Positions 45,237 to 54,710 of a stretch of 64,000 nt of DNA are shown piece by piece. A program made the position numbers and the translations under genes. Source of the DNA: Paroedura picta. Lineage: Eukaryota > Chordata > Lepidosauria > Squamata > Gekkonidae. The notes beneath the pieces are model-generated. The model did not search any database. It saw nothing but the letters and a program-made list of their open reading frames with translations, and was not told the origin of the DNA. The first letter of the stretch is position 1. The number at the start of each line of letters is the position of its first letter. The stretch lies in assembly GCF_049243985.1 (NCBI RefSeq), contig NC_135386.1, positions 18,320,202-18,384,201 on the forward strand. Direction: 5' to 3'.

Positions 45237-45337
45237 TCAGTGGTCCACGGCGACAGGGCGGGTGATGAACTTGACCAAGTCTTCGTACTTGATGAGGCCG
45301 TTGTGTCCCACTCTGGCTTCCTTCAGGAGGGTGTTCA
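45237..45337 (-). CDS. CALML4: CALML4 last coding exon
   Basis: It encodes (V)NTLLKEARVGHNGLIKYE to AVDH and TGA: the fourth, degenerate EF-hand. The acceptor on the minus strand is 'tcttccag'. Confidence 0.88.
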
Positions 45338-48300
45338 CTGGAAGACATTTGCACACGGATGGCACCACTGGGGCAGCATCGTGGAGGCCAGGGGGGGGGG
45401 TGGCACAAGGGTGCTAACAGGCTGCTTTATACCTGCTTTGTACCCTTGACCCTACACAGGGTCTCAGGCTGAGGTCTTCCCCTTCCCCTCCTGCCTGGTC
45501 CTTTTGGCTGGAGAGGCTGCTGGGGATTGAACCCGGGACCTCTTGTGGCCAAGCAGAGGCTCTGCCACTGAGGTTTTTCCCATCCCCTCCCGCCTGATCC
45601 CTTTAAAGGAAGATGCTGCCAGGGATTGAACGTGGGGCCTTCTGCCTGCCAGAAGGATCTGTTACTGAGGTCTTCACCATCCCCTCCCGCCTGGTCCCTT
45701 TAAAGGAAGATGCTGCCAGGCATTGAACCTGGGGCCTTCTGCCTGCCAAGCAGAGGCTCTGCCACTGAGGTCTTCCCCATCCCCTCCTGCCTGGTCCTTT
45801 TAGTTGGAGATGCTGCCGGGGATTGAACCGGGGACCTCCTGCATGCAAGGCAGTGAGGCTTACTGGGCAGTTGTTGTTAGTTACTACTGTGCCTTGCAGA
45901 ACCTTCAGCTCCCACTGCTGCAAGATAAAGGGACTGGATAGTGTTTCTCCAGGCCAGTTGGCATGGGACAAGAGCGCTGGAAATGGAACCAGTGTGTTTC
46001 CCCTGCAGGGTGGTGCCCTTTTGGAAAAGGGGAAGGAGGCAAAAGGCCCTTGTGGGGACGCCCTAAATACAAGTTAGGTTGAGTAATCCTCCATGGAGAG
46101 AAAGCAAGGGGAGGCTGGAAATATCAAGTCCCAAAGGAGGCAACCTCTTTTGAGGGGGAGCGAAGTGTTGTGGAGACATTTTTGGCTTTCAGTGACCGAC
46201 AGGCAAGGGAAGTGCCAAAAGCCACCCTCTCTCTTCCAAATTCTGACCCCGGATTTCCCTCTGAGCATGGAGTGTGCGCATGGAGCATGGAGCATGCGCG
46301 TGCATCACTACCTTCTTCCTCGGTCAGCTTTTCTCCGAGGCCGGTCAGCTTGGCCTTCAGCTCCGCCACGGAGATGTGTCCGGTCTTCTGCTTGTCCGTC
46401 ATCAGCATGGCCAACAGGATCTCGTTCTCGGGGTCCGCCTGCTGCATCTGCTTGTGCAGGATGGACAGGAAAGTGGAGAAATCCAGCTCTGCGTTGCCGC
46501 CTGCAAGTGGCCGGGAACAGAGTCAGAGGCCGGGACCCCATCAAGAAACAGCCGCAAACCCCAGAGGTGCTCCGCTGCATCTCAGAGCGAGCTGAGGCCA
46601 TGAGCCGGAGTTCCCCACAGCACCCACGGACACCTTTCCTGGCACCCACCTTTTAGAAAGGGGGTGGGGCTGTTTGCCCAGCAAAGATCCTATTGGCCCA
46701 CTGGAGAATCCACTGGCTCTGCAGATTTTTTTAAAATTTATTTTTATTTATTTATTTAGATTTATATACCGCCCTCCCTGAAGGCTCAAGGAGCCTTTGG
46801 CACAGGGATTCGTGCTGGGTGGCGGCAGGGAAGCTGCGGCAGCCGATTTGGGACTTAACCTTGCTGTGTCAATCCCAAAGAGGCTCGCAGACTCAACGCG
46901 TCTGGGGGGCCCTTCTGGAAGCGCTTGGGGGATTTCAGAGGATGTGACACAACATGGTGCCCATTGGGGTGAGGTCCGCAGGCCGGAATTCGGGAAGTTC
47001 CAGGCCAAACCTCTGAAGGGGAGTTGCCGGTACAGATGCCTCCTGGACTTTTATAGATATTCTCCCGTGAATTGGGACAGAGCCAGGACGGGTTTTCCAG
47101 GGGGAAAGCAGGCAGTGATCCAGTCTAAAACGCAGGCCTGCCTGATGCTCCCAAAGGTGCCCCCAAACCGTTTCTTTCCAAGCCCCTGGTGCTCAAAGGT
47201 ATGCTGCCTCTAAATATGGAGGCTCTCCTTAGCTACCATTTGTCCCAGCGAGAGAGTGGGCCACCAGCAGTGGCTTTGTTGAGGGCAGCTGTGGACAGTG
47301 CCCCCTCCCTTCCCGTTGACTTACCCACTTTATGCGCCTGAAGGTGCTTGGCCACTTCGCCCGGGGTGGGGCTGGACCCCAAGCAGCGCATGACGGTGAT
47401 GAGGTCGCTCGCCTTGATCTTGCCTTTGTGCTTCTTATCGTAGAGGGAGAAACATTCCTTGAACTCTGGCCAGAGAGAGGAGGAGGAACCCACGTTGAGT
47501 GCAGAGCCTGGATACTGGTGGGGATGGTTCAGTCTGGGAGGGAAAGGGTTAAGAGAAATCTCTCTCTGGGGGGTCCTTGGCAGCTCCCCCTCCCCATCAA
47601 TTGGACAGAGGCCCTTGCCTGCGGCCCACGCTTTCTCTTCCTCCTTTGTGGTGAATAGATTAAGTTCCAAAACCGGGTAACTTGCAGGCACACAACACTT
47701 CATACCTTGAAGACAGCTTGGTTGGCCTTAAAGGGTCCCCTGACCTCCCGCTTTGTTTTGCTGCTTCAGACCAACAGGAGGGGTCACTGCTAAAGAGGCT
47801 GGCCTTTGGAGACCTCTGTCTAGTGCAGGGGTAGTCAAACTGCGGCCCTCCAAATGTCCATGGACTACAATTCCCATGAACCCCTGCCAGCACTGGCAGG
47901 GGCTCATGGGAATTGTAGTCCATGGACATCTGGAGGGCCTCAGTTTGACTAACCTTGGTCTAGTGGAGACCACAGAAACATTTGAAGACTGAACCGCATA
48001 CATATTACCGTAGGATTAAGATTTATCCTGCTGATAGATGATAGGGATGCATTTAAAGAGGACCTACTATTAAAGGTTAAAGAGAATTTTACATCACTGA
48101 TGGAAGATACCGAAAACGAAAAAATACCTAGGAGTTCGTTTTGATGTTTTGGAATTCTGAGGACTTGTTCATAGTGGAATAAACTGTTCATTTGCCATCA
48201 CCAGCTTGAAAACTATTTCATTTACTTGTAGCACAACTGGTGGGTCTTCACCTATTGACCTACCTGCATCTACCTGCAGAGGTGTGCCTGCACAGGGAAA

Positions 48301-48847
48301 CGGATCCCCAAAATTAATCCTCCTTGGTCTTGAAGGTGCCCCTGCCCGACACAGCAACCCCCCTGCATCCTCTGCGATCAGGGCTGGTGTATCCACGTGG
48401 CACAGGCAGCCGGTGCTAAAGGGGCCCCGAACAATGCTCCCCCCCCCACGGATCAGGGCCAGAACCTCACGCCTCTCCCCCCTCCCATTTTAACAATATT
48501 CAGCCTTGTGAGGAAGGCCAACTCCTGCCCCTGCTAAAAGGCCGAACGGAGACACCCAGGAGGCCGTGCCTGGTGGGAGCTGCTTGGAGCCTTCCTAGGA
48601 AACAGCAGGATCGCTTACCAAAAATCCCCCATAACAGATACCTTAAAATCTACCAGTTTGTTTGTTTGTTTGTAAAGGGACATACCATTGATTTGATCCT
48701 GGGAGAGGAATTTGGCCTGCGAAGCACACACAAGATAAAACACGAAGTTAACTGGAGGCGTTCTGTAGAGAAAGACCCCCCCCACCCCCACCCCCCCCCC
48801 ACCCCCACCGGCATGCACGAAACTCAGAGCTCTTCTCCCTTCACCAT
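45237..48847 (-). CDS. CALML4: CALML4, calmodulin-like protein 4 (5 coding exons, 154 aa)
   Basis: CALML4 is a calmodulin-like light chain. In mammals it binds the IQ motifs of MYO7B in the brush-border intermicrovillar adhesion complex. Exons in coding order: 48845-48847, 48686-48716, 47325-47465, 46312-46500, 45237-45337, giving 465 nt. The product starts MAKFLSQDQIN and continues EFKECFSLYDKKHKGKIKA; it ends RPVAVDH. Four EF-hand positions can be aligned, but their loops (for example DKKHKGKIKASD and DKQKTGHISVAE) lack the acidic calcium ligands of calmodulin, as in the mammalian protein. The first exon carries only the ATG, the same intron position as calmodulin genes. The gene is tail to tail with PIAS1 and downstream of CLN6 on the same strand. 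Confidence 0.93.
45455..45858 (-). repeat. Tandem array of a tRNA-like SINE head, four units
   Basis: Four units of 97-100 bp start near 45493, 45592, 45689 and 45789. On the minus strand each has 'cctcagtggcagagcctctg' and a B box like 'ggttcaatccc', resembling a tRNA-Ala-derived SINE head, then a short body. It lies in the last CALML4 intron. Confidence 0.8.
46312..46500 (-). CDS. CALML4: CALML4 coding exon 4
   Basis: It encodes GGNAELDFSTFLSILHKQMQ to GEKLTEEE plus one base. It holds the second and third EF-hand helices. The donor is GTAGTG. Confidence 0.93.
46733..46800. repeat. Dispersed AT-leading repeat
   Basis: 'tttatttatttatttagatt' followed by 'tataccgccctccctga' marks the unassigned family also seen at 17385 and 55855. 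Confidence 0.45.
47325..47465 (-). CDS. CALML4: CALML4 coding exon 3
   Basis: It encodes EFKECFSLYDKKHKGKIK to LQAHKV plus one base: the first EF-hand and linker. The donor is GTAAGT. Confidence 0.93.
47826..47957. mobile_element. Palindromic hAT-type MITE, copy G
   Basis: It begins CAGGGGTAGTCAAACTG and has a perfect 8-bp target duplication GTCTAGTG (47818-47825 and 47958-47965). It lies in a CALML4 intron. Confidence 0.9.
48686..48716 (-). CDS. CALML4: CALML4 coding exon 2
   Basis: This 31-nt exon encodes AKFLSQDQIN plus one base. The acceptor is 'gtgcttcgcag' and the donor GTATGT. Confidence 0.88.
48845..48847 (-). CDS. CALML4: CALML4 coding exon 1 (initiator Met only)
   Basis: The minus strand reads CCCAGG-ATG followed by a GTGAAG donor. 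Upstream codons give KPR before Met, like the GPRM context I recall for the long human isoform. It sits in a small GC-rich region (48850-49130), the probable promoter. Confidence 0.65.
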
Positions 48848-48849
48848 CC

Positions 48850-49150
48850 TGGGCTTCGATCTGCCACTCTGGGGGGGCTGCGGTTCCTCGGCCGGCCGGG
48901 CGGCTCCGTCCTCTTCGGCTTCTGACTTTCACTTTGACGGAGGGCTAAAGTCCGCCCGAGGAGCAGCAGCGGCAGCAGCAGCAGGGGTAACGAAACACCC
49001 TCCAGCGAGGCGGAGACGGAAGGAAGGATCCGTGGCAGGGATCGGATGGCGGCTGCAGTGGTATCGGCTTCGCTCCCAGCAGCCGGTGGGCGGCAGGCAT
49101 GGCTCTGGGTGAAGCCCTTCCTCTTGTCAAGTGAAGAGAAGATAGTGTGC
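48850..49150 (-). promoter_or_regulatory. Probable CALML4 promoter and 5' UTR
   Basis: A CpG-containing GC-rich block directly upstream of the proposed start, with a GCA/GCC-type triplet run near 48960-48985. No TATA box was recognised. Confidence 0.5.
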
Positions 49151-49228
49151 AGGTGCAACGGGAGGGGGGGGGGACCTACCGAGCCCAGCCAGAATTCCAC
49201 TTTCTAGACCCCTCCAGAGACACCTCTT

Positions 49229-49440
49229 GCCCTGACCTGGACGGCCCCGGCTAGTGTGACCACATCAGACCCCAGAAGCGAAGTGGGTCTGGCCCTCGTT
49301 GGTGCTTGGATGGGAGACCCCCAAGAAACTCAGGTCGCTCTGCAAAGGCAGGCCAGGGCATAGCCCCTCTGCCCCCTCTCTCTTGGCATGCCCCGAGGAG
49401 GACAGAGTCGGCATGAGTCAGCTGGTGGTGGACAGCCTCT
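49229..49440 (+). mobile_element. 5S rRNA-derived SINE
   Basis: 'agaagcgaagtgggtctggc' and 'ggtgcttggatgggagaccc' reproduce the 5S internal promoter. They are followed by the SINE body 'gagtcggcatgagtcagctg'. It lies between CALML4 and the CLN6 3' end. Confidence 0.75.
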
Positions 49441-49553
49441 TTGGGGCAGAAGGGGGGAGCTGTGGGGTGAGCTAGGAACAGGTGGGAGGGTGCCAGGGGT
49501 CAGCCCCACGGACAAGGAAACGTTCCAGGCCAGAGAGACTTTTCAAGCCAGCT

Positions 49554-49559
49554 TTTATT
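49554..49559 (-). terminator. Candidate poly(A) signal, CLN6
   Basis: AATAAA on the minus strand about 900 nt beyond the CLN6 stop. It is the only such hexamer I saw in this interval in the right orientation. Confidence 0.5.
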
Positions 49560-50458
49560 TGAGGGTTTGGATCACACTCGGGAAAGGCACACAATATCCA
49601 GAATCAGGGTGAGGTAGCTGTCGGTGACGGGATTCTATGTGTTTGGGAAATCCGGCTATCGCCCAGAGAAGAAACGCCCCTCTCCTCCCGTGGGGATGGA
49701 CGGTTTCCTGCCTGAGTATTCGGACCGAGGGAAGGTCAAAAGCACAGACCACAATCTGGGGAACAGAAAGACCCACCAAGGAGCAAGGAAGCCCCTCCCC
49801 CTCGGGCCCCTGGAAAAGCTGCTTTGTGGGCTGCAACCCAGCTGTGGAGCCACCATTTCGGGGTGGAGGATCAGTCTGTCAACGGCTGCTAGCCACGGCG
49901 ATTGGGAGAACCTCCACCTTCCAAAGCAGCCAGCCTCTGGCAAACCAGGAGGCAAATTCAGGGGGGAGGAGTGGCTGCCGGGCCCTGTGGCTGGCCCTCC
50001 AGAGGACCTGGTTGGCCACCATGTGAGGCGGGAGGCTGGCCTGACCCAGGAGGGCTCATCTAGTATTCTTAGGGAGGCCTTTGTTCTTGGCCCCTCAAGG
50101 GAACTGGCTGGCTGCTCTGTGAGAAAGGGAAGTTGCATTGGACTCACCGCTGGCCTGACCCAGCTCATTCTGCTCCCCTCGAGAGAAATGGGGACTGGGG
50201 GGGGGGGGGAGGATAGCACCAAGAGAAGTCTGTGGGTCCCTCCCCGGCTCCTGAGATGTTAACAGACATGACTGACCGGCTGAAAAGTTCTCTTTCCAGG
50301 GTGAAAAGACAAAAGTCAACAAAATATGCAGGCCTTCAGAGCTCACGCTAACAAAGACTTTGGACATTAACCGGTGGAATAAATCAAAACGAAACACCCC
50401 CCACCCCCCCACCCCCCAGGCTGCCCTGAGCATTTTCCGAAAAGGAATCCCCCGCAAG
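49560..50458 (-). other. CLN6: Probable CLN6 3' UTR
   Basis: No other gene is seen. An L2-type tail (49880-50080) in the opposite orientation and C-runs near 50400-50420 lie inside it. Confidence 0.45.
49880..50080 (+). mobile_element. L2-type LINE 3' end fragment
   Basis: 'ccctccagaggacctggttg' and 'gaggctggcctgacccagga' match the other L2-type tails. Confidence 0.55.
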
Positions 50459-50726
50459 CTAAACGTGATTCAGATGCAAGGTGTAAAAGGCCCACGGCTC
50501 CGGGATGTAGATGATGCCGGGGTATTTCTTCCGGAGGATCTTATCGTTCCAGAGCCAGCCGACCCACAGGGCGATCAAGACCAGCGTGATGACGAAGGAG
50601 TAGAAGAGAAAGCGCCCGTTGCTGTCCAGGATCAGGCCCTTCCGCTTCTGGTGCATCACCAGCGCCATCAAGGCAAAGAAGGTGAAGATGAAGAGGATGA
50701 AAATCTGCCCTTCCGTGACAAGGTAC
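50459..50726 (-). CDS. CLN6: CLN6 coding exon 7
   Basis: It encodes [20 protein letters not shown] to the stop TAG: the last two membrane segments and the tail LHLNHV. Confidence 0.94.
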
Positions 50727-53700
50727 CTGCAGTGGGGAAGAGCGGGGCGGGGGGGGGAGGCGTGTCTTTCTCATTACAACAGGCCCCTCCTGGAGAGGCC
50801 TGCTGGTCAGTTCCCAAGGGGGGGCTCAGGGGGGGGACAGAAGGGCTGGTGGATCCGTGCTAGACCACGTGCTTACCAGTAATAGAGGCTGCTGGGCCCT
50901 ATCAGGAGCACCGCTGAGACGGGGATTTGGGGCTCTTCTTTCTTGGGAATGAAGCAGCCGGAAAAATAGATGCACAGGATGAGGAAGAAGGGGATGTACC
51001 TGCCGGAGGGAAACAGGACAGCGGGAGGAGGAAAGGGTCACCGGTCCCCAAAGGCCTCCGCTATATTGTGATTAAGAATGCATTTTCTTTAAAGAGAAAG
51101 ACAGACAAACAGGAAAAGATATGCCAATGACATTTCTGAGTTTCTTGACCACAAAGACATAACCAATGACCAGCTGAATACCTGATCTAGAGTTATAATG
51201 AAATTACTAATCTTTATATTATAACAAAAAAAATTCTTTTCTAAAAACTCTCTTCCATCCACTAATCTAAAATTTTTTTCTTAGGTTCTTATGAAAGCCT
51301 TGGGCTCCAGACTCTGTTGCTGGACCTCCAGAAGACCTGGTCGGCTCCTGTGTGAGACAGGAGGCTGGACTGGATGGACCCTCCCTGACCCAGCAGAGCG
51401 CTTCTGTTTTTATCAGGGGAAGGCCTCGGCCTCTCTGCCCTGTTGTTGACCCTACAGAGGACCTGACTGGCCCCTGTGTGAGACGGGAGGCTGGACTGGA
51501 GGGACCACTGGTCTGACCCAGCAGGGATCTTCTGCTGTTCTGATGGTCTTCTCCTAGTTGAGTGTGCATCTTCTTTAGCAGGCCTGTCTCTTTCCTGCTA
51601 AAAGACAGCATGGGACCCAGCTCTGCACCCTCTCCCAAAAAGGCCCCCAAATGGCAGCAGCAAAAGCACAAACCCCGCGCCCCACTTACCACATCGAATG
51701 ACCGAGATACTCATCGTAGTAGTACAGCAGTTCAAAAGAATCGATCTGGGAAGGAACGAAAGGGGTGTGTCAGGGCTAGGGAGGGGCTGGCAGAGAAACT
51801 GCCCTGAGAAAAGCAGCAGGTGAGCCCCCTCCCCCCTTACCAGGGTCTCCGGCTTCAGGTTCTTGATGATGGGGTTCTCTCGGACCGACAGGTGGAGCTG
51901 GTAGCCGCTGAAGATCAGCCGGTGGTTGACGGAGTCGCCCACCAGGTGGATGCTGGCCCCCATGACAAACACAATGATGGTGATGTAGACCATGGACCGG
52001 GGGAGTGTCTTGGGAGAACGCTCAATGAGCTGCAGGGGAAAGCAAAGCCAGGATGGTCCACAAAGAAAACCAAGCCCCCCCCCCTCCCCAGGAGATGCCT
52101 GCTCCACATGGACACTGCACTTTAGATGGCTTCTTCCGTTTGGGAGCTGGGATGTCTCTGGGGAAGGGGTTTGGGGGCCAGACAAGCATCTCCCCCCCAC
52201 CCTCTGCCCAGGGCTGCTGGGCCCTTCCTGAACGGCAGATTCCAAAAGCAGCTAAGCCCATGCCAAAGGTCCAACACGAGTCTGCTCCTGAGCTCTGGGG
52301 TCTTCCTGTCCAATTTGGCCCTGCACAAGCCCGCAAAACTTTACCTTCAGGAGAAGAAAGGGAGTGAGAACGTTGTAAGCCATGTGCAAATAATCTCCGG
52401 CGCTCGGCTTGTTCAGTGGGAACCATTCCAGCGGGAGCAGGATCTGAAAGGAAGGAAGGAAGGAAGGAAGACTGGGGCCTGATTGGGACCTCTAGGGTCA
52501 TCTAGTCCAACCCCTGCAACGATCCAAAGACTGCCTCCCTAGAAGGAAGCTGCGCTGAACAGACCTGGGTGGGATTTTGAGTAGACCAACTGGGAAAGTT
52601 CTACCAAGTGTTTTTATTTGACTTCTGGGTTCTAGGACTCCCAGGGGGTGTTTTTAAATAGTCATATTGGATAGGCAGCTGTGTTGGTCGGAAGCAAGAG
52701 AACAAAGCTTTCTGTCCAGGGGCACCTTAAAGACTGACAGAGTTTAATTCTGGGTGTAGACTACCACTTTGTCAGAATTAAACCTCGTTGGTCTCAACTG
52801 TGTTATAGTAATATCCCGTGTGACTTGCATGTCTTTTGAACCTGCACAATAAAATCAGAGTCCTGTAGCACCTTTAAGACCAACAAAGATTTATTCCAGG
52901 CGTGAGCTTTCGAGTGCTTGCACTCAAAAGCTCACGCCTTGAATCGATCTTTGTTGGTCTTAAAGGTGCCACTGGATTCTGATTTTATCGTGCTGCTTCC
53001 GACCAACACGGCTACCCACTTGAATCTATCATTTTGACCCTACAGTTTACCCTTTTTCCTGCTCTGTGAATGTGCGTGTGCGTATTATGAGCGCACACAG
53101 ACTGGTGTCAGCTGGAGACCTGCCCCTTGGGAGGCAGCCCGCCAAAGCTGTGCTAAGGCTGTAAGGCAGAATTATTAGGATCACTAACTGGACAAGCCCA
53201 GCCATCGGGAGTTGGGAATCCCAAGGCTACCCAGCGCTCAGCTGCGTTCCTCTCTGTCCCCCAGCCTCACGCTAGACGGGCCCTGCCCTCCGAGCACTCA
53301 CCATGGCAATCGGGCGGCCGAAGTCCAGCAGCCAGTTCTGCAGCGTGAAGTAAAACCACAAGTCGAAATGGAACTGGGAGTTCCTGCGGGCCTCTTCCTC
53401 TTTGGCCGGCCCGGGCCTGCTGCAGGAGAAAGGGGGTGGAGAAACAGGCACCCAGGGGGGAAATTCAATTTAAACCCGCCCGCAGGAGAGGCCAGCCAAA
53501 GCTATGGATGCTGCTTTCCTCATACGTAAATGCAATTTGGGAGAGCAGCAGGGCCTTGGAGGCTAACCCCCCAAATCCCATTGCAAGCTTTCCTGGGGCA
53601 GGGGCTCTGGAATGAATGGTGCTCTGACAGCTGGGGTGGTGGTGGTGTTCAGAGCAGCGGCCTCTTATTAAATACATAAATAAAATTTTGGGAGAGCCAG

Positions 53701-54353
53701 GTTCGACTGTCCACCTCTGCATGCAGCCAGCTGGGTGACCTTGGGCCAGTCCCAGTTCTCACAGAGCTCTCTCAGCCCCACCTACCTCACAGGGTGTCTG
53801 TTGTGGGGAGAGAACGGGGTCTCCGTGCAAGGGCCAGCGCTGCTGAGCTGCCTGGCTCCTTTGCGAAGGCCGGCCATTCAAGCCTTTTGCAAGGTGCCCC
53901 AGACTCTGGATTCAGTTGACTTCCTCGGCCGTCCCCAGGGGGAAGTCATGCAGACGCTGCTCTCCCCGGAGATGCCAGCCTTGCAGGGCAGCCCCGCCAT
54001 GCCCTCCCGTTCCCGGAGCTGCGGCCACAGGCTCGCTAGCGCTGCTGACCGGGCTTGCCAACCTCCCGGTGGGTCTTGGGGATTGCAACGGAACCCTCAG
54101 GTTGCAAGCGGCCAGTCCCAGCTGCGGTCCCCCCAAGCCCCCGGAATCCCAGCCCCTGGAGTTGGAGACTGCGTCGCTCTGCCTCCGCCCGCCCCTCTCC
54201 GGGCAGGGGGGCGGGTGGCGGGTCCTCCCTGGGAAGGCGGGCCTGGATGGCCGCCCCTCGCCCGCCCCCCGCCCCCCCGCCCCCCTGGGCCGCGCCTCAC
54301 CTGCCCGGAGAGGAGCCCGCGGCTGCCGCGCGCCTCCGCACCGCGCCCTGCAT
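50459..54353 (-). CDS. CLN6: CLN6, ER membrane protein (7 exons, about 301 aa)
   Basis: CLN6 is a multi-pass ER membrane protein that works with CLN8 in loading lysosomal enzymes for export from the ER; human loss causes neuronal ceroid lipofuscinosis. Exons in coding order: 54301-54353, 53302-53419 (or 53416), 52345-52443, 51841-52029, 51690-51745, 50877-50999, 50459-50726. They total 906 nt and keep frame with GT-AG ends. Landmarks include [44 protein letters not shown] and the end [10 protein letters not shown]. Several hydrophobic membrane segments are visible, for example [15 protein letters not shown] and [16 protein letters not shown]. The N-terminus [13 protein letters not shown] is shorter than the human one; an in-frame ATG further upstream exists at 54672-54674, but the nearer ATG fits the human start better. 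Confidence 0.95.
50877..50999 (-). CDS. CLN6: CLN6 coding exon 6
   Basis: It encodes [16 protein letters not shown] to SSLYYW. The donor is GTAAGC. Confidence 0.94.
51285..51550 (+). mobile_element. Two tandem L2-type tails in CLN6 intron 5
   Basis: 'gacaggaggctggactggat' near 51355 and 'gacgggaggctggactggag' near 51482 belong to two adjacent units about 127 bp apart, each with a 'gacccagcag' ending. Confidence 0.65.
51690..51745 (-). CDS. CLN6: CLN6 coding exon 5
   Basis: It encodes [18 protein letters not shown] plus two bases of Trp. The donor is GTAAGT. Confidence 0.95.
51841..52029 (-). CDS. CLN6: CLN6 coding exon 4
   Basis: These 63 codons run from [18 protein letters not shown] to NLKPETL. 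The donor is GTAAGG. Confidence 0.95.
52345..52443 (-). CDS. CLN6: CLN6 coding exon 3
   Basis: It encodes [20 protein letters not shown] to PFLLLK. The acceptor's polypyrimidine tract is a (CTTC)n microsatellite. Confidence 0.95.
52446..52470. repeat. (GGAA)n microsatellite at the CLN6 exon 3 acceptor
   Basis: About six GGAA units on the plus strand; on the minus strand they are the pyrimidine tract ending in CAG. Confidence 0.9.
52665..52800. repeat. GTAGCCGTGT-family repeat
   Basis: 'gcagctgtgttggtcggaag' and 'ggcaccttaaagactgacag' mark the family. It lies in CLN6 intron 2, next to the fold-back copy at 52840. Confidence 0.5.
52840..53028. repeat. Fold-back copy of the GTAGCCGTGT-family repeat
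   Basis: The arms 'cacctttaagaccaacaaag' and 'ctttgttggtcttaaaggtg' are exact inverted partners around a centre near 52925. The right end reads 'ccgaccaacacggctaccca'. Confidence 0.75.
53302..53419 (-). CDS. CLN6: CLN6 coding exon 2
   Basis: It encodes from [19 protein letters not shown] to DFGRPIAM. Tandem acceptors CAGCAG allow starts at 53419 or 53416, changing one residue. The donor is GTGAGT. Confidence 0.92.
53645..53822 (+). mobile_element. CORE/MIR-like SINE in CLN6 intron 1
   Basis: 'gcagccagctgggtgacctt' and 'cagggtgtctgttgtgggga' are present. The head is disrupted by an AT-rich insertion near 53665-53690. Confidence 0.7.
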
Positions 54354-54361
54354 GAGCGCGG

Positions 54362-54392
<31 letters not shown>

Positions 54393-54710
54393 CCTCTGCG
54401 CCCCGCTGCGCGCCTCCCGCCCGCCCGCCCGCCCGCCCCTCGCCCGCGCTCCACCCCGCGCACCCAAGGCAGGGAAGGGAAGGAGGAGCCCGGCGCGGCC
54501 GCCGCCTGCAGCCTCCCCGGAGCCTGCCCGGGGGCAGAGGAAGGGGACGCGGCCACGGCGCGGGACCGGACGGGGCTCTGCTGGGCGAGCCGCCTTTGCC
54601 GCCGGTGCCAGCGCGGAGGAAGCCCTGCGCCCTGGCTCGCCCGACGCGCCCTGGGGCTGCAGGGCTGTGCCCACCGCGTCTCCGGGCCGTGAGCAGGGGC
54701 GGCGGGGGGG
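54030..54710 (-). promoter_or_regulatory. CLN6 CpG-island promoter
   Basis: Extremely GC-rich with dense CpG. It contains a (TC)n tract at about 54367-54393 just upstream of the start codon and a (CCCG)n-like run near 54418-54440. No TATA box. Confidence 0.75.
54301..54353 (-). CDS. CLN6: CLN6 coding exon 1
   Basis: It encodes [17 protein letters not shown] plus two bases, with a GTGAGG donor. The start was chosen because length and basic composition resemble the human N-terminus. Confidence 0.8.

Noticed and set aside
45455-45858. Possible tRNA gene cluster
   Set aside because: The units do not fold into a full cloverleaf and carry a SINE body; the A-box region is degraded.
48011-48190. 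LINE-like protein phrase (DAFKEDLLLKVKENF) in a CALML4 intron
   Set aside because: Too short to assign to any element family.
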